NCBI GenBank assembly: GCA_015143295.1
Contig: CM026553.1
Span: 3,929,912-3,993,911, forward strand
Origin: Tetracentron sinense
Taxonomy: Eukaryota; Streptophyta; Magnoliopsida; Trochodendrales; Trochodendraceae
Direction: 5' to 3'
DNA length: 64,000 nt
The position numbers and the translations under genes were made by a program. This document shows, piece by piece, positions 22,468 through 35,524 of this stretch. Under the pieces are notes generated by a model. The model was given only the letters and a program-made list of their open reading frames with translations. It was not told where the DNA came from and ran no database searches. How positions within the stretch are numbered: position 1 is the stretch's first letter; every line of letters begins with the position of its first letter.

Positions 22468-23452
22468 CACTCTAAGCCAATTAGATGTAATGCCCATCTT
22501 CTCAGTGATATTTCTCAAACACCAGTTGAAGCATAACTTAATATACATGGGTCTGTCATGTCTGCTTTACCACAACTATTGTAGTGATGCAATAACACTT
22601 GCAACTCTCGTAAATTTATTATCAATAACCACAGTCTTAAAAGACTAAACAAAAATGATACTATCCAACAGTCATTTTCAAAAGTTAACATGCTTGTGCT
22701 TTACCATTATGCAATGATTTGGACTAATCTGACCAATATCTTATCACATCAGCATGTGATGAATATCCGATCTAGTACAAGTATACTTTCTCTTGATATC
22801 ACATATCTAAGAGAAACTGATTCCATTCCATAAAGGTAGAAACTTTTTTCTTGGAATCTTACTTGCACGAAAACATGATTGTTATTGAGAGAAAAACAAT
22901 ATCATTTTTTTTTGTCTCTAAACCATTTAGGACTAAGAAAACATGATGTCAAAGTTTTTGTCCTTCATTATAAAATTACTAGATAAAATCTAAGAGAAGA
23001 ATAATATTCATACTTCATTCACAATGAAAATAATATTATCTTTGGATAGAATCAGGAAAGTAATTATGCTCTCACTAACCAATTTGCATACAAAGGATAT
23101 TTTCATTTTTAGATGAAAATCAAACAGTTTGATTGCTTTATCAGAATAAAAGTTAGTCCAACTACAGATTCTGGGACCTGTGGGTTCTAGTGTACTATTT
23201 AGGTATAGTGAGAGTAGAGAGTTGATCTCTATCAATTCTCATAGTTAATGTAGAGCCCCGGACTTTTTCACATTTAATGCATGACACTTTCGTTGCCTTT
23301 AAAGAGGTATAATTAATAAATAAGGAAGAAATTGGAAATTCTGAAACGTTAAAAATGTTCATTTTCGAAGTACGAACCCAACGCAAGTTGAATCGTCAAA
23401 ATCGGACGAACGAGTCAAAAGTTATGGCCAAAACAGTTTGGACCTGCAGACC

Positions 23453-23640
23453 ACCGATCGCTCGGTCCATGGAGTGATCGATCGGTCCAAAACCGATCGC
23501 TCGGAGGCTATTGCCTGGTCAAGATTTTTGTATGGGAAAATTTTCCAGAGAGTGAAATTTTAACCGATCGCTCGGTTATGAAACCGATCGATCGGTAGGC
23601 AACCGATCGATCGGTCATTAACACCGATCGCTCGGTACTC
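23453..23640. promoter_or_regulatory. Palindromic ACCGATCGATCGGT array in solo LTR
   Basis: At least seven copies of ACCGATCGCTCGGT or ACCGATCGATCGGT in two groups, split by a spacer containing TTTTCCAGAGAGTGAAATTT. The same spacer, with different palindromes, occurs at 27087-27135 and 37505-37545. Confidence 0.7.
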
Positions 23641-24660
23641 ACGTTTTTGCAGAAATTTCAGTAAGGGTATTATGGTCTTTTGGTCGGTTTACTCTTACCT
23701 TAAGAGTCTTGCCCGAGCCTTTAGGGCATCATTCGACACTTAGAGAGTTTGAGAGAATAAGAGAAAGGGGAGAAGGCGATTCCAACCTAGGGCTTGTCTT
23801 TGGAAGAGAAATCAAAGGGTTTTGAGACCCTAGATTACTTCAAGCTCGGCTCTTCTCCAAGATCACGGCTCAAACACTCGTGGAGAGCGTTCTCCAAGCT
23901 AGGGCAGCAGCTACAAGGTCGTTTTGGAAAGGGGTTTCTCCCCTCATTGTTCAAGGTCGGTACTTCTTGCTACCCTCCTAGTTATAGTTCCTCTTTTCCC
24001 TTTATTTCCCTTTGTTTTCCTTTATTTACACATGTGCTATGAGATGGATGGTTGTGAATGGTGAATCGAGATGGAATGGGCGATTGGATGCCAATGGTTG
24101 TGTTGTGATGATTACAATGGGGAGGGCAGTGTTCCAATAATGAACATACATGCATGATTTGAGTAAAATCCATCTAGAAAAGCATGTTGTAAGGTAAATC
24201 AAGAATGAACACACCATGTTTGATGAAATGCCAAGATGAATGAAAAGAATAATAAATAAAGAAAATGCATGCTTAAACATTTATGGAAATTGCTAAGGTT
24301 ATGATAGTGTGTTTTCGCGCTTTCCCTAAATTGTTTAATTTATTACTTGTATATATGGTAATGTGCAATGTATGGTGAATTCCCCAAAATGTCATATTTA
24401 ATTTCCATCGCAAGTGTGTACACGATTAAACGAGCACGGCATGAAACGACGTGATTTACCGATGTTTTTAAGGACGAGATGTAGAGGTGGGGCATATCCT
24501 ACGATATGTTTCACTTCGCTTTTGGCAAGGACAAGATGATCATGCATTGCATAGGGAAGGGTTTCTCATCCCATCGCATTACACGCATGGCATGGCATCG
24601 CATTACACGCATGGCATAGCATCTCATGACACTCAAGGCATGGCATGACACGCATGAATG

Positions 24661-24860
24661 CTAGTTGCGACGGGCTATGAACGGCAACTAGGCATACACA
24701 TTTTGCATGGATGCTAGTTGCGACGGACTATGAACGGCAACTAGGCATATCATTCAGCATATAGGATACTAGTTGCGACGGACTATGAACGGCAACTAGG
24801 CATATCATTCAAGTGTACAGGGTACTAGTTGCGACGGGCTATGAACGGCAACTAGGCATG
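24661..24860. repeat. Four tandem stem-loop repeats (53-56 bp)
   Basis: Units start at 24661, 24714, 24769 and 24825. Each contains CTAGTTGC and, about 15 bases on, GCAACTAG, so each folds into its own 8-bp stem. Around them (24541-24660, 24895-24960) are short repeats of CATGGCATGACACGCA type. Confidence 0.85.
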
Positions 24861-26829
24861 TGAACATGTTTAAATTCTGAATAAGCAAGCATGATACACG
24901 CATGGCACGCATAGCATGACATGACACGCATGATACAAGCATGACAAGCATGACACGGTAAATAAGTTCCCAATTACGCGAAGGGTATTTTAAGTCAAGT
25001 CAAGTGCATGGTGTTTTTCAAGGATTTTATCGGCTTTTCATGAACTGCAAGCATGATTATGAATTTCCTTCTTTGTATGATATTAACTGTTCCTGATTCA
25101 TATATATCTATATTGTTTCCTGGGTATGCATTGCTATCTCTTGCTATAACTGTTGGTTAGTATTTAGTACCCGCTGAGTATTCCATGCTCAGCCGTACTT
25201 CTTATGTCGGCAGGTTCTGAGGGAGCTGCTGCTCCATTTGATGTTTGTGCTCCTGGTCCATGGGTGGAGGAGGAGTACGTCGAGGAGCCTTTGGAGGAAC
25301 CTCCCGTAGAGGGTTATCAGTAGGTGGTGTTAGATTCTGAGTGGATTAGCTGTGGGTGAGCATGAGTGATTATATCCATGTATTTTGGCGGGCATGTCCG
25401 CACTTTCTTTGTTTTGATTTCTTTGTATTAAAACTTGGACCATGTGTATATACTTAGAGGTTTGTTAGACTTCCGCTGTGTCTTATAGTTATGCTTCCGC
25501 TGTTATCCTCTATTGTATATGCTCTGTGGGTGTTTTGCAGGTGGTTTGTCAAGCAAGTCATGTAAGTCATGATTTAGTCGTCCACGATTCACTCTAACTC
25601 CTAGGGTGGGTTTTGGGTCGCGACAGTTAATGGTCTATTGGACTTCCGCTTCTAGAACAATTCTAGATTCAGTTTCTCTACTAGGAAACTTGTATTCCTG
25701 TTTACAAATATCTTTTGTTATCTAGGAATAGAGACTAAATGTCTCTAATGCAAATCCCAAACTTATCTTCCATCAAATCATATCCAATATAATTCGATTT
25801 AACAACACCATCATGCTATGGTTTGTTGTGGGAATTGTCTGAGACAAGATGTAATGAGAGTAAATTATGAAATTTCTATTAAGAGGTACTCTTCTCAATC
25901 ATGGAAGACTTACCTAGTTGTTTCTTTATTTCAATGCGGAATTCTTTGAACTTTTCAAAAAAGGTGAAATAAAGTTAGCTACATCTTAATGGAATATTCA
26001 TATGATTACGATCATCCAACTTTTGTCTCATTCCTAAGTAGAAGTTTTATCTACTTAAATTTCTCCTTCTCCTTAACAAACATGCAACTATTGCACTTAT
26101 GCAAGATCATACCAAGCATTAGGAGCTAGAGGTTCCAACAATTAAGTTGGACTTGATGAGTATACAAATTGGACAATCCTTCCAAAGGTTTGTCTTGTAT
26201 CCAATGACCAATTGCTTCACTATGAAGCACAATCCTTATACTTTCCTTTCTTCTCAGAAGAGCCCTTGTCCATACTACCAGAATACTTTTTTAATGGAAA
26301 ATCTTAGATTTCTTTCCTTTGCATAAATGCTCAGGATTTAGAAAACCCAACTCTTTTGAACATCTTTGCAAGTAACATTGAACTCTTCAAAGGTTCTTAG
26401 CCATATGCAACATGTGGGATTTCAGACAATCTGACTTCCTACTTGTTCAACATAACCATAATAAAGGACTCTGGGGGTTTGTCGAGGATCCTATCCTCTA
26501 ATCCCATAAATTTATCTCAGCACCAAGAATTGGGATTTATGAATCCAATGATCTCTATCATATTCTTTGTGACTGGGTTTCCCTAGTCAACTTGGTGTCC
26601 ACTTGTCCTTTTATATAGTAAGCCGCCTAGCAGTCCTATTGTATTAAGTAAACATCTCAAATGAGATTTAACATTAGTAGTGAGAACTTGGACAATTCTT
26701 TTAGATAGTAAGCACAAACTTGAGATTCCTTTTCCATTCCAAATACTTTGTGTAAGTCCAAAATATCTTGGCTAATTATGTATCAAAACATAAGTCTAAG
26801 TAGAGTCATTTTAAAGTCAACTTGTCATA

Positions 26830-28080
26830 CTTGGTAAAGCTTCAAGAAGCCGAAGAAAAGAGAAGAAATCTACATCAAGTATCACCTCCGGATCTAGGAA
26901 GGTAAGTGACTTAGTGACCCATTACCTAGGTTGGTTTTTGACTTAGAACACCTTTTTATCAACCTAGGAGATTAATATAATTCCATAAACAAGGTTATTT
27001 TATTCAAGCCTTTCAAAACACTCGAAATTGGCTAAGTATGGAATGAAGGATCTATCCTCCTCCATGTTGGATAGATCGGTGGTGTAAGAAAATGTATGAG
27101 GATTTTTTCCAGAGAGTTAGATTTTGAAGGATCTATCCTTGGTAATGAAGGATAGATCGATCAACATAGGAATTGATCTATCAGTGCTTTGATGGATAGA
27201 TCGATGCTTTGATGGATAGATCGGTGCTTTGTATGGATAGATCGGTGCTCACCTTAGATAGATCCTTCAGTGCAAAAATCGAGTCCTATTCAAATACAAA
27301 CTCTTTGGAATCTATAAATACGAATTCTATTGACCTAATTCGTGAAGATCTTATTAGTTTGTGAGAGTAGAGGCTGGAGAACTCTCTCCTAGGGTTTCTT
27401 TTATTCTTCATTGATTATAGTTGATCCCTCCTCTCACAACCTCTCTAGAGAATGCAAGAATAACGTTTCTATTCTTAGCTCTTGCATTGTGTGATCTTCA
27501 TGGTTTTAAGATCCTTCTAGAGATTGTTAGAAAATTAATTTGACAATCCCGACACGTGTGTGTCTTTGGCCGGTGTTTGTGATCCGGAGCCTTCGTAGAA
27601 GGAGATCGATCCGAGAAGGATCGTGGTTGTTGTGGAGATCTAAGAGAAGTACGAGCGACTCGGTTGATCACGGGACTTGCAGGTACGTGATGACTTTTCG
27701 AGGCGTGGAGGACTAAGAACTGAAGGATCGTAGTGTCGAGTCCGAAGGAGTCAAGTTCGAGTCTTGTAAGTTCTTGTTGACTTTGTCTTAGTGATATCTC
27801 TTTGCTGGACTAGGTCCCGTGGTTTTTTCCGGAAGGGTTTCCACGTAAAAAACCTTGTGTTGTGGTTTGCTTGTTTTCCTTTTCCGCACTTGATTATTAT
27901 TTTTCCTTAGTTAATAATTTAATTATTAAATCTTAAAAAGGGTAGAAAGAATTATAGGGAAAGCTAGCCATCCCCCCTTGGGATTGTGAGTTCTCAACTC
28001 GAATATTTTATTTGGGGTTCACCGAGTGATTTTTCACTTTGAATTGGTCAAGAGATTCTCATTAAAGTCTTGGTAAGGTG
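26830..28080 (+). repeat. LTR-like promoter block, class unresolved
   Basis: Has a palindromic array (27047-27270), a TATA box TCTATAAATAC at 27312-27321 and a later stretch (CCACGTAAAAAACCTTGTGT near 27842) of the kind common in the 3' part of copia-type LTRs. CTTGGTAA occurs at 26830 and again at 28069, but clean LTR termini were not found. Possibly an old solo LTR inserted in the element; boundaries are guesses. Confidence 0.4.
27047..27270. promoter_or_regulatory. Palindromic GGATAGATCGATCC-type array
   Basis: Repeats of GAAGGATCTATCCTTC and GGATAGATCGATGC, in two groups around a spacer (TTTTTTCCAGAGAGTTAGAT) matching the spacer in the Tekay solo LTR at 23249. It lies about 45 bp upstream of a TATA box. 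Confidence 0.6.
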
Positions 28081-30604
28081 GTTATAGAATGACATGACAA
28101 CAAGACATACATCATAATATTTCACACATTATAATATCATTAGATCAGGGCTTTCGATCTTTGATGATATTGCTCATCATTTAGTCAAATTTCATAGACC
28201 CTTCAATCTATAAAATTAGGAAATATGTTACTTTATATTTCTGATGAGCATTGGGTACCTTATAATATACGTGCAATCTTCCATTTTAGGATAGTACCAC
28301 ACATGCACTACAAGGTGGATAGTAGCTATCCATCACTGAGCATCTCATGCATAACTCCTTATGTAATTCAGTGATTCCTAATTTTCTTACGATCTCCAAG
28401 GACAACATGACTGTCACTATTTCAGCCATCATGTTCCTTGGTTAAGTGAAACCCATCATTCTGGTTCGTCATATGATCAAGTAGGGTTGTACCTCCATTA
28501 TAGTTAACACTCCCTATTAGGCCATACATAAACCTATCTACTATAGAAATAAGGCTCTAGGAGTTTAACTCAGACTGAATTATGTCATTACCTTTTGGTA
28601 AGACAAGACTCAAGCTAATTAATTCCTAGTCTTATTGATAATGGAAGGTCATAGGGCAATATTATCCCATAGGATAGATTAGCCCATTTAATTCACTTAA
28701 TATTTTTCTTGAGGGAAAACAGAATATTATGAACAAATTACACATCTAATGCATATATAAAAAAACATTCACAATATTTATCATTGTATCACATATATAA
28801 AATAATATACAAATATCATCACATGATAATAAATTAATTTTCGTTTTAATTAGATCAAACTAATTCGAATGAACTCCCACTAGCCCCAGAAATCTTAATG
28901 GATCTAATCCAAGGGCACAAAGGTTATTTTTAACATCAGTGGGCTTTAGATGGTTCATTCATCCATATGATGGACCATTGGTCATACCAAGCACCATGGG
29001 CTTAAGATAACAATTATAAAGTGTCCATGTACATCACTAAAGCCTATAAGTCAAAATGGACTATATGACCCTTTAATTCTCTACGAATTATTTTTAGCAC
29101 ATTAGGGTTCATCAACCTTAAGTCTAAAAGAAATTATAGGAGTCTTTAAACAATTCTCTAAGACCTCTACTAGGGTCTATAAGTGTCACTCAAGCACTTC
29201 CCAAAAATCGTGAATATTGTTAGCTTACATCTATGCCAATTAAGACATAATTATCTCATAATCATGCAAGTAACATATTCCACGTAAAAATTTCAACATG
29301 GACTAAATGCATCACGTCCAAAAGGGCTATAATAATGTGTTTTATTTAAACACAAACTTTTTATGTTTCAACAAAACACATATTGTGGGGTTTGATCCAA
29401 TTATCCCAAATTTGCACAAAAATGATAATCACATTATCATAAGGGTTATGGACTTTTCTAAGCAACTAAAAGCTATAACAAATCATCACATGAAATACAT
29501 AATATAGCCGCACAATGGGTCCATATGATCATGCTATCTTAGAAATCTTACAACTACTCTTATAGAACGCCTTCCAAGATTTATTCTTCATGCGATCACC
29601 ATCATCTTCTATCATTAATTCGACTTCTCCATAGAAAAATCAGCAACTCCTAATACTAAGATTACATCATATTCAAAATAAGAAACCTTGAGAAACTACC
29701 CAAAATAGGGTGCTCAAGGGGAGTACAACCCATAAGAAGAAAGAGAAGAGAATAAAGAGAGAAGAATGCATGATCATGGAACCCATCCACAATTCAACAA
29801 GAATATATATTAACTATACATCAATTATGAATAATAACATGGCATGACAAATTATTTAGAAAGCCCATAACCTCAACAAGAGTTTTGTTAACCTTAGGGA
29901 AATTCTTTCCCATATGGTTAAGACCTCTATTAACATTTAATAGAAAAACCCTAGAGCAAAGAAAACAAGCATGACTAGAATGAATTCTTAGGGTTTTTAG
30001 ATCATCATTGAAAGAAAACAATTTTCCTTTAATGCTTGGGAAATCATTAAGAGAAACAATTTCTCTAAAAATTAATCTAACCTTAAAATTCATCCTTACA
30101 TTCCCCAATTGATAAACAAATAGAAAACACCATATTAAATTATTCGGCTAAACCAGGGATCTAATCCCTTCCATATTATTTTGATCTAATAACTATTAAA
30201 AGAACAAAATAAAAATCAGCAAATTGCTAATTTTTAATATCGCTTTATATTGATTCCAAAAATAAATTCAAAATCAATAATAGGTGAATTCAAAATTTTC
30301 CATAATGGCCAACTGCTTTAGGGATTATTTGATTTAACAATTAAATAAAATAATACCCTAAGCAATAGTATTAAATGTCCATAAAATAATTGATTTCTAT
30401 CAATTAAAGTTTACTTGAGACAAAACCCTGTATCTCAACCAATGGCATTTATGTAATTACTTGATTAACTATTAATCAAATAAAAACTTATAAATACTAT
30501 ATAGCCAGTTATTCTGAGCACATGTAATTGATCCAAATCAACTACAATAATTATGGTATAATTCTCATAAACTTTTTAGGGAACTATAAAGGATATCATA
30601 ATTA

Positions 30605-30770
30605 ACATTTAATTAAATGATAGCCCGTGGACTCGAAGCAGATAATTAAACAATTTAATTAAATCTCAGCCCGTGCTCTCGAATCAAATAATTAAACTAT
30701 TTAATCAATTGAAAGCCCATTAAATGATTTAATAGCATCCCATGCTCTCAAATCAAATAATGGAATTTAG
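30605..30770. repeat. Degenerate ~50-bp tandem repeats
   Basis: About three copies of a unit with AGCCCGTGCTCTCGAATCAA and AT-rich TTAATTAAA text. It lies inside the non-coding LTR element. Confidence 0.6.
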
Positions 30771-31527
30771 GAAAAATTTGAAAACCTCTTAGAAAATTAA
30801 TTTAGAAAACTCTTTTTCCCGCTTTAGATTTTCGACTTAATTTTTGACCCTCAAAACGATTGATTCTGAAACAAATTTCTTCACAAAAGTTGTAGATCTT
30901 TTTGACGACTTCGAAACGATGCACTAACAGACCTAAATCAGACTTACGGTCATAAAGTTATGGCCGAAATACTGAAACTGTATCGATTCTTCTAATCAAA
31001 TACAAATCCGAAAATCCATGTTCAAATTTTAATCAAAATAAGCTTTAATCTCCAAGAATGCTTAAGCAAGGGTGTTTAACACCATGAGATTTATTAATTA
31101 ACATTTAATAAATAAAATCTCATCTATATATGCTAGCCAAAATATCAATGGGTATCTAAGTGGTTTAAATTAAAGGGAAAACTTGCCTGGGGCTCTCAAT
31201 AATAAATTAAACAATTTAATTTAATATTCTAAAAGGATCTCTAAATCCTTAAAGACTATAATCAAGATTTAGATATCTCTAAATACCTATCCCTTATGAA
31301 AAGATGTTTTGAAAAAATCCAAAACCAAAATTAGTATCACACTAATTTAAAAGGGTTTAATCTCTCCCTCAATAACTAGAGGGATCCCTTAGCCCTAATA
31401 AATGATTATACAATAATCAAGAATCTAGAAGATTGATTCATTAGGGTAACCAAAATTCATAGGGGAGGCATTCTTGATATAAATAAAATTTGATTATACC
31501 CTAAAATCAAAGAGAAGCATAGCCAAG

Positions 31528-31539
31528 GCTCTAATACCA
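31528..31539 (-). other. Primer-binding site, Met-tRNA type
   Basis: GCTCTAATACCA reads TGGTATTAGAGC on the minus strand, one mismatch from TGGTATCAGAGC (initiator Met tRNA). It is one base from the LTR end at 31541. Confidence 0.75.
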
Positions 31540-33726
31540 CTGAAAGTATGCGTCTTTTAATTTTAGAAATATAGTTCTTGGGGGGCATACATCGAATCCC
31601 AAAATCTGACTAAGATTCTAATAGATTTTATTCAATGAAGGTAGGAATAACATTCACCTTTGCGACTTTGAAATTGTTAAGTCAAATCCACGTTAGAATA
31701 GTACTCGCAAAACTTCACAAGTGTCAAGTCTCCTGTCGATTCGCACGAACTTCTTTTTCTTTTAAAACTTTCTCTAATGGAAGCTAATGGCCCTTCCAAA
31801 TTTCCAGCTCTAGGATCTTGAAATAAAGATTCAATCTTTATTATCAAGAACCTTTCTTGATGATCAAGATCCTTGATCTTTTTCTTCTTGATCATTCAAA
31901 ACTTAGAACACACAAGAGAAGAAAGGGGAGAGGGGTGACAATACACTCTAGAGAGAGGGAGGCTTGAGCGTGAGGTTTGAGGAGAAGGAGAGAGATCCAA
32001 AAATCTGAAAATTTTCTTATATCACAAGCCTTGGACGTCCACCTCTATATATAGGAGGGTTTGGGTTGCTTGCAACTCAAGACTCCTAATCCTTATTCAA
32101 TAAGGATTCCTCAATTCTTTCTATTCTTGATTTCTCCTAATTAATTAGGATTAATCATTAATTGAAACTAACCTTATCCATTAGTGTCTCACTAATATTA
32201 TTGTTATCCTAATCCAATTAGGATTCCTTGATTAGCAAGAAACTAATAGACTCCTTGTCCAATAAGGAATCTTTAATTAGTAACTAACTCTAACTAACTA
32301 ACTAACCTTTTCTAATAAGGATATTAGTTATTAGAAACTAATTAAAATAATAACAACTATTATTGATTCTTGAAGTGGGCATCCCACTTTAGGTGGGTCC
32401 CACTCCACACATCCCCAATGGGTTCTAAACCCTTTTGGTCACTTTAACTATTCTTTTAAAATATTCCCCAATGGGTCCTACCCATTTGGTTTTTCACATC
32501 TAATGTGATTCCACCTTTTAGAGCTTCACTGTACCATATAGTGATCACTTAGAGAAATTAATTAATTAAATTAAATACTTTAAGAAGGTCGTTGTGTGTG
32601 GGATCTAAAGGGATCTCCTATTTCCGGTTGTGGGACCAAGTACTTCACCTTTTTGGTTGAAACATTGTTACTAGGAAACACCTTTTCTAAATTCCATTAG
32701 GATCATAGAATGTTATCTAAGTCCCTAGACTTCCACCAATCACAATTAATGTCCATTAACACAATGTGATTAACCTCCAGAAATTAGACAATTGCTTGTA
32801 AGTACCATCTCACAATATATTTACAAATAAATCCTTCTACATTCCGATATCACTTGTAAGCTTCTGGGATTGGAACAATTCCACTGTCTTAGTCCCTAGC
32901 TTATGAATAGAACCCTTTCTCATGATTACTTTTTCATTGAACTGAACCTCCAAAACACTTTTGAAGAAACATTAGAAAAGAACTGACATATATATTTATA
33001 TATACTTTTCCATATTAAAAATATCAACTTCGACAAAAACCATTGTGCCGAAATGCACCATGTAACAACCCCAAAATCCTACAAGGCTAAAATAGGACTT
33101 TGGAATCGCCACATTACTTAACCTGCTTAAAGACCATGCATTCAAGGCTTACTACACGAGTCTCCAAAAATGAGAATAATAACCAACCTGCACAAGTCTA
33201 CGGTCAAAATATACAACTCACTACTAACCAAAAGGTATGAAATACACAACTATAAAAAGTCTACTGAGCAACATCATCTAAAAGTCTAATACAAAGCTCT
33301 CTCAACCAAACGAAACATAAACTAAGAGGTGTAGCCACCCAAGCCTCCGGCTCCTTCCTCGATGGGCTCACCTTCTCCTCCTTCCTCGATGTAAGTCTCC
33401 TCAACCCACGGCTCCGCCGTGTACTCCTACTTTAAACCTACCAAGACAAAAGTCTGGCTGAGTACAAAAGTACTCGGTGTATATAAAATCCAAATAACAA
33501 TAATAATATACCTGCACTTGGTTTGAAACATATCCAATAGCATAATAACATAATCAGAGTACGGAAGAACGTGTGCGCATATACATCATATCATCACCTT
33601 GACTAGTGTACTTGTGAGAATCTTAGACTTAGAAGACAATACACTTATGAGCTGCTTATGCTTATAAGACCACGTGCTTGTAAGATGCTTATGCTTATGC
33701 ACTTATTAAGATCATACAATGATGTG

Positions 33727-33859
33727 ACATGCCGTTCTTGGCCGATACGGACCATGTCTAAGAAATCAAATGGTTGGCATGCCGTTCTTGGTGGATACGG
33801 ACCATGCTTAAAAATCAAATGGTTGACAAGCCGTTCTTGGTGGATACGGACCATGTCAT
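33727..33859. repeat. Three ~50-bp tandem repeats in LTR
   Basis: GCCGTTCTTGG at 33731, 33781 and 33830, each followed by GATACGGACCATG. The other LTR has the same array at 43024-43156, while the related solo LTR at 36933 lacks it. Confidence 0.85.
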
Positions 33860-34821
33860 GCTTATGCTTATTCAGAATGTCATACGTATGTCATGCTCAT
33901 GCTGGTGGTCCATATGTGTGACTCTTATCTTAACATACACATGCATATGTGCTTAAGTGTCGAAATTAACATTCAAGTTGGTAATTGCTTAGATTCCGAT
34001 CTCCCACCATGGAAACTCCACTATACTGTCCCATACCAAATAGTTAGAGAATTCCCGGTTTGAGAGATTTTCTTCTAAGTTCTTTCATTCCCGACTATCA
34101 ATTTCCATGCAAGTAATTAGACATACTTAACAAATAATCGCATATACATATCTTATCATAAATCATATCACAATTCATAATTAATTTACCATCATTTCAT
34201 AAGAGTATAATAGCATTTATCCTCTCAAGCATTTTTTCCAACACCTTGAGTACGCATAATATGAATCCATTTCCCTTCTATATTTTCAAGTATTCATTAA
34301 ACCAAAATCCATCCATACAATCAATTCACCATTCACATCCACATATTAATCCCATCCTCCATACATTTCCCATCCTCCATATATTCTATCCACATCCAAA
34401 TCCATATTTCTATCCACATTTCCATAAATAATTAGCTTACTTCATAGAAAATTTGGGAAAAATGCGTTTAATCTCTATTCTATCTTTCCTATCATATTAA
34501 TATTCACCAAACATTAAAATAGAGTTGATTAAGATAGTATATTGACCTTAGGAATCCTTCCCTTGGATTCAAAACGCTCCCGAGGTGATTTGGGGAACCT
34601 TTGAGGACGATCTCCAACCTTTCCTCTCAATCTTCTAGCAATCTCCTTCTTCTCTAAGCAACCCTTCTCCCAAAACCCTAGGTTTTCTCCCCCTTTTTGC
34701 CAAATTAGGTTAGAAATAGGTAGAGTATTTTAATATTTCAAGTAGGAACCCCTATTTATAGCCCCAAGGGTTGAGAATGAAAAGACCTAAAAGTCCTTAC
34801 TAAAATTCTGCAAAATCACGA

Positions 34822-34980
34822 AAGGCCGAGCGATCGGTTGCCTACCGATTGATTGGTGTTTATGACCGAGAGATTGATCAAAAACACACTCTCAGGAAAA
34901 TTTCTCCATACAAAATTTTGGACTAGTCGATAGCTACCGATCGATCGTTACTTCTGACCGAGCGATCGGTGTTTTGCAGA
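34822..34980. promoter_or_regulatory. Palindromic ACCGAGCGATCGGT array in LTR
   Basis: Words GAGCGATCGGTTGCCTACCG, CCGATCGATCG and GAGCGATCGGTG in two groups around a spacer, upstream of the TATA box in the element's direction. Several copies have decayed relative to 44128-44285. Confidence 0.65.
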
Positions 34981-35478
34981 TTTTTAACCTACTCTACTAT
35001 TTTGGTCATAAATTTTGACTCATTCGTCGGATTTCGACGATTCAACTTGCGTTGGATTCGTCTTTCAAAAACGAACATTTTTTGCATTTTAGAATTTCTA
35101 AATTTCCCTTTATTTATGGACCAAAAACTCTCCAAAGTTGACTGATTTGCAATTCTATCAGACAAAACCTTGCAAAACCCATTTTTGACTTAGCTTAGAT
35201 TAAAAATAAAGAAAAACATTAAACATGAACCTCGAAGAGGGTTCCAATACCTTTCTAATGATTCTAGAATCACTCAATTCCAATAAACGGTGCCAAAACT
35301 AGAGCTTCTTAAAGTTTAGAGTGTGATATGACATTCTTGAACTAGAAGTTTGATTAAACCTTAATCACACTACACCCATTAGATATACAATACAATAAAC
35401 ATTAAAACGTCACAAGGATTATAATTTCCCTAATGCAATGCAATAAAAACATGAAAAAAAAAGATTCGAGTCTCTACA

Positions 35479-35492
35479 TCCTCCCCCCCTTA
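35479..35492 (-). other. Polypurine tract of the Tekay element
   Basis: TCCTCCCCCCCTTA reads TAAGGGGGGGAGGA on the minus strand, adjoining the LTR start. Confidence 0.9.
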
Positions 35493-35524
35493 AAAGAATT
35501 TCGTCCCCGAAATTTTACGTACCT

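Larger units (their letters stand above)
23249..25625 (+). mobile_element. Solo Tekay-type LTR (2377 bp)
   Basis: Starts TGTAGAGCCCCGG and ends GGGTCGCGACA, flanked by GTTAA at 23244-23248 and 25626-25630. No internal region, so it is a product of LTR-LTR recombination. It contains the conserved box AAGTTGAATCGTC near 23388, a palindromic array and a tandem stem-loop repeat. The TATA box seen in its relatives is not recognisable at the expected place. Confidence 0.92.
22468..31527 (-). other. Internal region of the non-coding LTR element
   Basis: Apart from the solo LTR (23249-25625) and the LTR-like block at 26830-28080, this is AT-rich sequence without a supported gene. ORFs of 60-95 residues (for example 29821-30108 minus, 23008-23235 minus) show no known motif and look like chance. 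A faint Cys/His-like run on the minus strand near 26160-26230 might be a relic of a gag zinc knuckle, but it is too decayed to call. Confidence 0.6.
33061..35478 (-). repeat. 3' LTR of the Tekay element (2418 bp)
   Basis: Own-strand TGTAGAGACTCG at 35478 to GGGTTGTTACA at 33061. Closely matches 42336-44791. TATA box near 34752-34761 (CTATTTATAG on plus), palindromic array 34822-34980, three ~50-bp repeats 33727-33859. Confidence 0.93.

Noticed and set aside
24541..24960. Regularly spaced repeats that might suggest a CRISPR array
   Set aside because: Units are nearly contiguous imperfect tandem repeats inside a plant LTR, with no unique equal-length spacers and no cas genes.
33645..33921. Repetitive ORFs on both strands (GYGP-type repeats)
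   Set aside because: They are read-through of the ~50-bp LTR repeats; the same occurs at 42868-43218.
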